Shown here in pieces: positions 7,508 to 11,093 of a DNA stretch of 11,093 bases. Below the pieces are notes generated by a model, which was not told the origin of the DNA, did no database searches, and saw nothing but the letters and a program-made list of their open reading frames with translations. Where the stretch lies: the NCBI GenBank assembly GCA_009996555.1, contig JAACZX010000035.1, forward strand, positions 1 through 11,093. Reading direction: 5' to 3'. The position numbers were made by a program, and so were the translations under genes. Positions within the stretch are counted from its first letter, which is position 1. Every line of letters begins with the position of its first letter. Source of the DNA: Chitinophagaceae bacterium. Lineage in GTDB: Bacteria; Bacteroidota; Bacteroidia; Chitinophagales; Chitinophagaceae.

Positions 7508-8614
7508 ATGCAAAAACTTTGTATTGTACTTCTGCTTGCAGCAGCATTGGCATCATGTGCCGAACAAAAGAAAGAAACATCAGCTGCACCGCTGTTGTTG
7601 AAATCTCCTGCAGGCGATTCCTGTGCCGAACCTTATCTCTTTACTGATGCAAAAGGCATTGCGCATTTATCGTGGGTGGAAAAGAAAGGAAAAACTTCAA
7701 CCTTATTCTTTTCATCATTACAAAACGAACAATGGTCAACACCTGTAGCAGTGAGCAGCGGCAATAACTGGTTTGTAAACTGGGCCGATTACCCATCAAC
7801 AGACAACGGAAAAACATGGAGCAATGCAACAATACTGCACGATGATGGCAAGAAAGCTGAACACGGTTTTGTCTCCATCATTCCTTACAACGATCAGTTT
7901 ATGGTATCATGGCTCGATGGAAGAAAAACAGCCATGGAGGGCGAACATAGCGGGCACGAAGGACATCATGGAGAAATGACGTTGCGTGCTGCATTGCTTG
8001 ATAAGAAAGGAATAAAAACAAAAGAATGGGAACTCGATGGACGCATTTGTGATTGCTGCCAAACAACCATTGCCGTTACTACCAACGGACCTGTTGTGGT
8101 GTACAGAGATCGTTCTGATGAAGAGATCAGGGATATGTCGATTGTACGTATAGTAAACGGAGAATGGACACAACCAAAAACAATTTTTGCCGATGAATGG
8201 AAAATTGCAGGCTGTCCGGTAAACGGACCACGAGCCGATGCGATTGGCAACAACTTAGCCATTGCCTGGTTTTCGATGAAAGATAAGAATGCCGAAGTGA
8301 AAGTGATTTTTTCAGCAGATGGCGGCGCAAACTTTCAACAGCCGGTTAAAATTGATGAAGGAAAAGCAATTGGCCGTGTTGACCTTGTTATGCTTGATGA
8401 GCGAACAGCGGTGGTGAGCTGGATGGAAGGTGCAACCATTAAAGCTGTGAAAGTGCATGCTGATGGCAAAAAAGACCAACCTGTAGTGATTGCTGAATCA
8501 TCGGATACACGTTCAAGCGGTTTCCCGCAAATGACCAAAGCAGGCAATAAATTGATCTTTGCATGGACAGACAGCAAGGCAAAATCTATTAAGTTGGCTG
8601 CATTGCAGCTGTAA
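7508..8614 (+). CDS. Sialidase-fold (beta-propeller) lipoprotein with CDCC motif and His-rich loop
   Basis: Function not established. ATG 7508 gives a 368-aa lipoprotein (ALASC, Cys17) starting four bases after the thioredoxin-like gene stops. The sequence suggests a beta-propeller of the sialidase superfamily: an Asp-box STDNGKTWS (97-105), a weaker one SADGGANFQ (269-277), and repeated beta-strand patterns such as LSWVEKKGK and VSWLDGRK. It need not be a sialidase; an N-terminal catalytic arginine motif is not obvious. Striking parts are a His/Glu/Met loop EHSGHEGHHGEM (146-157), ICDCCQTT (180-187) and GCPVNGPR (235-242), which together could hold a metal site. As last gene of the copper cluster it may bind envelope copper, with the WCKPC protein reducing its cysteines (inference). 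The join NWADYPS-TDNGKTW looks abrupt, as if a blade strand were missing. The older name exo-alpha-sialidase would be a fold label only. Confidence 0.75.
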   Translation: MQKLCIVLLLAAALASCAEQKKETSAAPLLLKSPAGDSCAEPYLFTDAKGIAHLSWVEKKGKTSTLFFSSLQNEQWSTPVAVSSGNNWFVNWADYPSTDNGKTWSNATILHDDGKKAEHGFVSIIPYNDQFMVSWLDGRKTAMEGEHSGHEGHHGEMTLRAALLDKKGIKTKEWELDGRICDCCQTTIAVTTNGPVVVYRDRSDEEIRDMSIVRIVNGEWTQPKTIFADEWKIAGCPVNGPRADAIGNNLAIAWFSMKDKNAEVKVIFSADGGANFQQPVKIDEGKAIGRVDLVMLDERTAVVSWMEGATIKAVKVHADGKKDQPVVIAESSDTRSSGFPQMTKAGNKLIFAWTDSKAKSIKLAALQL

Positions 8615-8617
8615 TAT

Positions 8618-8646
8618 GGATTGATGATCAATCCGTGAGCTTTTTT
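8618..8646 (+). terminator. Possible terminator after the copper cluster
   Basis: Perfect dyad ggattgat-g-atcaatcc at 8618-8634, four bases after the propeller gene stop, followed after six bases by six T (8641-8646). As RNA it would fold as a 7-bp stem with a 3-base loop. The spacer before the T run weakens it as a classical intrinsic terminator; it could also be a binding site for a dimeric regulator. Confidence 0.4.
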
Positions 8647-8690
8647 ATGATTGAAGCAACGCTAACAGTCAATAGCGGCCTGCTGAAACT

Positions 8691-8730
8691 ACAGTTAAAG
8701 CCGTTTTAACTGTCAAACCTGTAGTACAGG
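8691..8730 (+). promoter_or_regulatory. Two adjacent dyads in the thioredoxin leader region
   Basis: A perfect 9-bp inverted repeat (acagttaaa at 8691-8699, tttaactgt at 8705-8713, 5-base loop) is followed within five bases by cctgta-g-tacagg (8718-8730) and then a pyrimidine-rich stretch. The half-site acagtt occurs again at 8751. These could be operator sites for trxA, a small attenuator, or a second terminator for the upstream cluster. Confidence 0.35.
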
Positions 8731-8795
8731 CTCTCTTTCTTTATTTGTGAACAGTTGTGGATAATGACATAACAGCAGTTTAACAGGAATGGACT

Positions 8796-8803
8796 TAAAT
8801 TTG
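8796..8803 (+). promoter_or_regulatory. Bacteroidota-type -7 promoter element for trxA
   Basis: The octamer taaatttg matches TAnnTTTG exactly and lies 35 bases before the thioredoxin ATG, a sensible distance. No clear TTG is seen at the -33 spacing, so the call rests on the -7 box and its position. Confidence 0.5.
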
Positions 8804-8838
8804 TCCCTTCATTTCCAAAAATTAAAAGAACATATATT

Positions 8839-9156
8839 ATGGCACTCCAATTTACAGATGCAAACTTCCAGACCGAAGTTCTCAGTTCAGATAAACTCAG
8901 TGTAATTGATTTCTGGGCAGAATGGTGCGGACCTTGCCGTGCAATCGGACCGGTTATTGAAGAACTGAGCAAAGAATACGATGGTAAAGTAAAAGTAGGT
9001 AAGGTGAACGTGGATGAAAATCCACAGGTGAGCATGAACTACGGTATTACTTCTATTCCTGCTATCCTTTTCGTGAAGAATGGCCAGGTAGTTGATAAAC
9101 TCGTAGGCGCTCAGCCAAAAGGCAACTTCGTTAAGAAGATCGAGCAACACATGTAA
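8839..9156 (+). CDS. trxA: Thioredoxin (cytoplasmic)
   Basis: General protein disulfide reductase of the cytoplasm, 105 aa, the normal size for thioredoxin. There is no signal peptide. Motifs are complete: FWAEWCGPC with Cys30 and Cys33, Asp24 as the buried acid of the SVIDFW strand, cis-proline Pro74 in [12 protein letters not shown], and the terminal [12 protein letters not shown] helix. It has its own -7 promoter element and is followed by a strong terminator, so it is probably monocistronic and not part of the copper cluster. Thioredoxin is the usual electron source for membrane DsbD/CcdA-type relays that feed envelope TlpA proteins, but no such relay gene is in the window. Confidence 0.95.
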   Translation: MALQFTDANFQTEVLSSDKLSVIDFWAEWCGPCRAIGPVIEELSKEYDGKVKVGKVNVDENPQVSMNYGITSIPAILFVKNGQVVDKLVGAQPKGNFVKKIEQHM

Positions 9157-9175
9157 TAACTGTTACACGATTATA

Positions 9176-9213
9176 AAAGCCCCGTTTCATTTACGAAACG
9201 GGGCTTTGTTTTT
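9176..9213 (+). terminator. Strong intrinsic terminator after trxA
   Basis: Arms gccccgtttc (9179-9188) and gaaacggggc (9195-9204) pair perfectly around a 6-base loop. Flanking AAA and TTT extend the stem to 13 bp, and the tract tttgttttt follows. It begins 20 bases after the trxA stop. Confidence 0.93.
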
Positions 9214-9270
9214 GCTTTACGTGTATTGCATCCTGAAGAGCGTCTGACACAAGAATATCATTTACTACTC

Positions 9271-9312
9271 ATCATCATTCATCTCCCTTTATTCACATTC
9301 ATTCAACATTCA
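9271..9312 (+). repeat. Clustered CATTCA words before the SET gene
   Basis: The 164-base gap between the trxA terminator and the SET gene holds no gene. It contains four copies of cattca (from 9276, 9296, 9300 and 9307) in 37 bases, in pyrimidine-rich sequence. The period is not constant. No convincing promoter is visible; taatttca at 9346-9353 is a weak TAnnTTTG look-alike. Confidence 0.35.
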
Positions 9313-9377
9313 TTAAGCCAATTACACTTTATTAAATCTAATAGCTAATTTCAGGTATTAACACTAAAATCCCCTTC

Positions 9378-9872
9378 ATGTCAGTTACCACGCTTTTTGC
9401 AACCATAGTTACCGGGCACTATGGTTTTGCCGACATTCACAAGCAACCCGATAACGATCATCATCTTCTTGTATCAACACAACATTTTTCACCCGGCGAT
9501 GTGATCAGTCCGTTCGGTTCTTCTGAAATACACACTACCCCATCAAGATATACTGTACAGGTAAACGATACACAACACATTATTCTCAAACCTGAATTTC
9601 TGCAATACATCAACCACAGCTGCAATCCCAATGCATTCTTTAACACCAGCACCATGCAGCTGGAAGCGTTGAGAACAATAGCACCAGGTGATGAGTTTAC
9701 ATTCTTTTATCCATCTACCGAATGGTTTATGGCCGAACCTTTTCAATGCAATTGTGGTGAAGTAAATTGTATTGGCATTATAAAAGGAGCAAAAGAGCTT
9801 TCAAAAGACCTGCTGGCCCACTACCGTTTAACTGATTTTATACAGGCGAAAGCAGACGAACAGAATCATTAA
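9378..9872 (+). CDS. SET-domain protein (putative lysine methyltransferase) with post-SET zinc motif
   Basis: Probable SAM-dependent protein-lysine methyltransferase, 164 aa, cytoplasmic (no signal peptide, no TM). Visible SET features are an N-terminal Gly-rich turn TGHYGFAD (12-19) in place of the usual GxG, the cofactor motif YINHSCNPN (77-85), and APGDEFTFFYPSTEW (102-116) in the position of the usual GEELTxDY, with Tyr111 as likely active-site tyrosine. After it comes QCNCGEVNCIG (123-133): Cys124, Cys126 and Cys131 form CxCx4C, which with Cys82 of NHSC makes the post-SET zinc site seen in eukaryotic histone methyltransferases. The protein is small, with only a short SET-I insert. Its own ATG follows a long spacer, and it leads a tight operon with an ATP-grasp gene 16 bases downstream. 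The substrate is unknown; a peptide or amino acid product of the ligase is possible. Confidence 0.85.
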   Translation: MSVTTLFATIVTGHYGFADIHKQPDNDHHLLVSTQHFSPGDVISPFGSSEIHTTPSRYTVQVNDTQHIILKPEFLQYINHSCNPNAFFNTSTMQLEALRTIAPGDEFTFFYPSTEWFMAEPFQCNCGEVNCIGIIKGAKELSKDLLAHYRLTDFIQAKADEQNH

Positions 9873-9888
9873 TACGCTACATTTACTT

Positions 9889-11025
9889 ATGCATAGTAAC
9901 CCGGCATCATCTTTTCCTTCCACTCCACAACCTTTATTCATTTGGGTACTGGCACCACATCTGCAAACAAACGACGCCAACATTGATTATTACTACGACT
10001 TTTCACAAAGCATCGAAGAATATACAAACGTTTTTGCTCAACTTGAACTCAACTGGAAATGGCAACCTGTAACACAGGAAAACGTTAAACAGATTATTGA
10101 TGATATAGCAGCAACCACTTCGTTTCAAACACCCATTGTTTTGAATTTGTGCGATGGCGATGAGGTGAATGGCACACCTGGTGTTTCGGTGATTCATTAT
10201 TTAAAAGAAAAGCAGCTTATTTATACCGGCGCTGATGCGGCATTTTATGACAACACCACTTCCAAAATTGTGATGAAGGAGTTGTTTGATAAAGCAGGCA
10301 TACCGCACGCAAAATGGGTGCCTATCCGTAAGCGTGATCAAAAACTGAAAGGCATTTGTGAATATGTGGGCACACCTATGATTGTAAAGCCTGCAGTTAG
10401 CGGTGGCAGTATGGGCCTTGGTGTAAAGAACGTGGTACAGAATGATGAAGAACTGAAAGTATTGGTGCAGGAACTGTTTGAGGGTTACCGTGGCTGGGAT
10501 TTTTCATTTGGCGGATTGGTGGCTGAGCAGTTCATTAACGGGCCTGAATACACTGTATTTCTGTCGGGTTCGCATCATTCGCCACGCAGCCGGAAAGTAT
10601 ATCCGCCTGTTGAACGTATTTTTCATAAAGACTTACCCGATACAGAAAAGTTTCTCTCCTTCGATCGTTTGTGGGAAACCTATGAAAAAGAAAAACCGCT
10701 CGGCGAATACGAAGATTTTTATCAATACCACCTGCCTCCTATTGCACTGCATAAAAAAATTATGGACCTGAGCTGGAAAGCCTATTGTGCAGTGGAAGGA
10801 ACAGGCTATGGGCGCATCGACATCCGCATGGATAAAGCAACCGGCAAACTGTATGTGCTGGAAGTAAATGCACAATGCGGTTTAAGTGAAGATGAAAATT
10901 ATACGTCCATCGGTGCGATTGTCCGTTTAAGCAACCAACCTTACTCCGGTTTAATTCTGCACATTTTACAAGACGCCATGCAGCGTCATTACAAAAAACA
11001 AAAAAAGACAGTGGCTGTGCGTTAA
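9889..11025 (+). CDS. D-Ala-D-Ala-ligase-like ATP-grasp enzyme, substrate unknown
   Basis: Predicted ATP-dependent carboxylate-amine ligase, 378 aa, cytoplasmic. N-terminal domain with LNLCDGDEVNGTPG (85-98), where Ddl has its substrate-binding NxxHG region; YTGADAAFYDNTTSKIVMKELFDKAGIP in the usual order (112-139, first ATP-contact Lys about 126-130); MIVKPAVSGGSMGLGV (164-179) with Lys167 and the glycine-rich loop; VAEQFINGPEYTV (211-223); and GRIDIR...LYVLEVNAQCGLS (308-333) with Asp311, Glu325 and Asn327 for magnesium. It departs from true Ddl in the last motif, where NAQCG replaces NTxPG, in the first motif, and in an insert about 240-290, so peptidoglycan D-Ala-D-Ala ligation is unlikely. 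It sits 16 bases after the SET gene and 14 before the next start, which points to one operon. Product unknown. Confidence 0.83.
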   Translation: MHSNPASSFPSTPQPLFIWVLAPHLQTNDANIDYYYDFSQSIEEYTNVFAQLELNWKWQPVTQENVKQIIDDIAATTSFQTPIVLNLCDGDEVNGTPGVSVIHYLKEKQLIYTGADAAFYDNTTSKIVMKELFDKAGIPHAKWVPIRKRDQKLKGICEYVGTPMIVKPAVSGGSMGLGVKNVVQNDEELKVLVQELFEGYRGWDFSFGGLVAEQFINGPEYTVFLSGSHHSPRSRKVYPPVERIFHKDLPDTEKFLSFDRLWETYEKEKPLGEYEDFYQYHLPPIALHKKIMDLSWKAYCAVEGTGYGRIDIRMDKATGKLYVLEVNAQCGLSEDENYTSIGAIVRLSNQPYSGLILHILQDAMQRHYKKQKKTVAVR

Positions 11026-11039
11026 CAGCATGAAGTGTT

Positions 11040-11093
11040 ATGAAGATCTGTGTACTGCAACCCGACTATTCTACTTCTGCTGTTGATTACCAA
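11040..11093 (+). CDS. Start of a third operon gene, possibly a second ATP-grasp ligase (3' cut by window)
   Basis: ATG 11040 opens a frame of 18 codons that runs to the window edge, beginning MKICVLQPDYSTS. It starts 14 bases after the ATP-grasp stop on the same strand. The opening (MKI plus hydrophobic strand, then polar) resembles the first beta strand of ATP-grasp ligases, and paired ligase genes are common, but 18 residues cannot prove it. Another ATG at 11030 in a different frame stops after 18 codons and is not credible. Confidence 0.5.
   Translation, partial: MKICVLQPDYSTSAVDYQ

Noticed and set aside
1..11093. CRISPR arrays, insertion sequences, tRNA or rRNA genes
   Set aside because: No spaced identical repeats, transposase-like proteins, terminal inverted repeats or RNA gene motifs were seen on either strand.

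Overview
The window looks like Bacteroidota DNA, probably close to the family Chitinophagaceae (inference from protein style; no rRNA is present). The signs are several lipoprotein signal peptides ending in A-A-C or S-C, genes without Shine-Dalgarno leaders, a TAnnTTTG-type -7 element upstream of thioredoxin, and a copper-efflux gene set of the Bacteroidota type. All genes lie on the + strand. The window starts inside one gene and ends inside another.

Bases 1-8614 are an envelope copper/silver-handling cluster. It begins with a CusA-type heavy-metal RND pump, cut by the window edge and broken into two reading frames near base 930. A Met-rich TolC-like outer-membrane channel overlaps the end of the pump gene. 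Then come two different CusB-like adaptor lipoproteins carrying small Cys/Met/His metal-binding modules (two modules in the first, one in the second), a TlpA-like thioredoxin lipoprotein with a WCKPC site, and a sialidase-fold beta-propeller lipoprotein with a CDCC motif and a His-rich loop. The three copper-coordinating methionines of E. coli CusA are conserved at the same spacing, so Cu(I)/Ag(I) is the likely substrate. The pump, adaptors and channel would form a tripartite exporter. The adaptor modules may do the metal-loading job of CusF, and the last two lipoproteins probably deal with thiols or copper in the envelope.

Bases 8615-9213 hold a dyad-rich spacer, a monocistronic cytoplasmic thioredoxin and a strong intrinsic terminator.

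Bases 9378-11093 are a separate tight operon: a compact SET-domain protein with a complete eukaryote-style post-SET zinc site, a D-Ala-D-Ala-ligase-like ATP-grasp enzyme, and the first 18 codons of a third gene that may be a second ATP-grasp enzyme. This is the best candidate for an undescribed system, perhaps amide ligation coupled to methylation.

The most unusual non-coding signal is a degenerate repeat with a 7-base period. It fills the whole gap between the channel gene and the first adaptor (19 units in register) and recurs just before the second adaptor.
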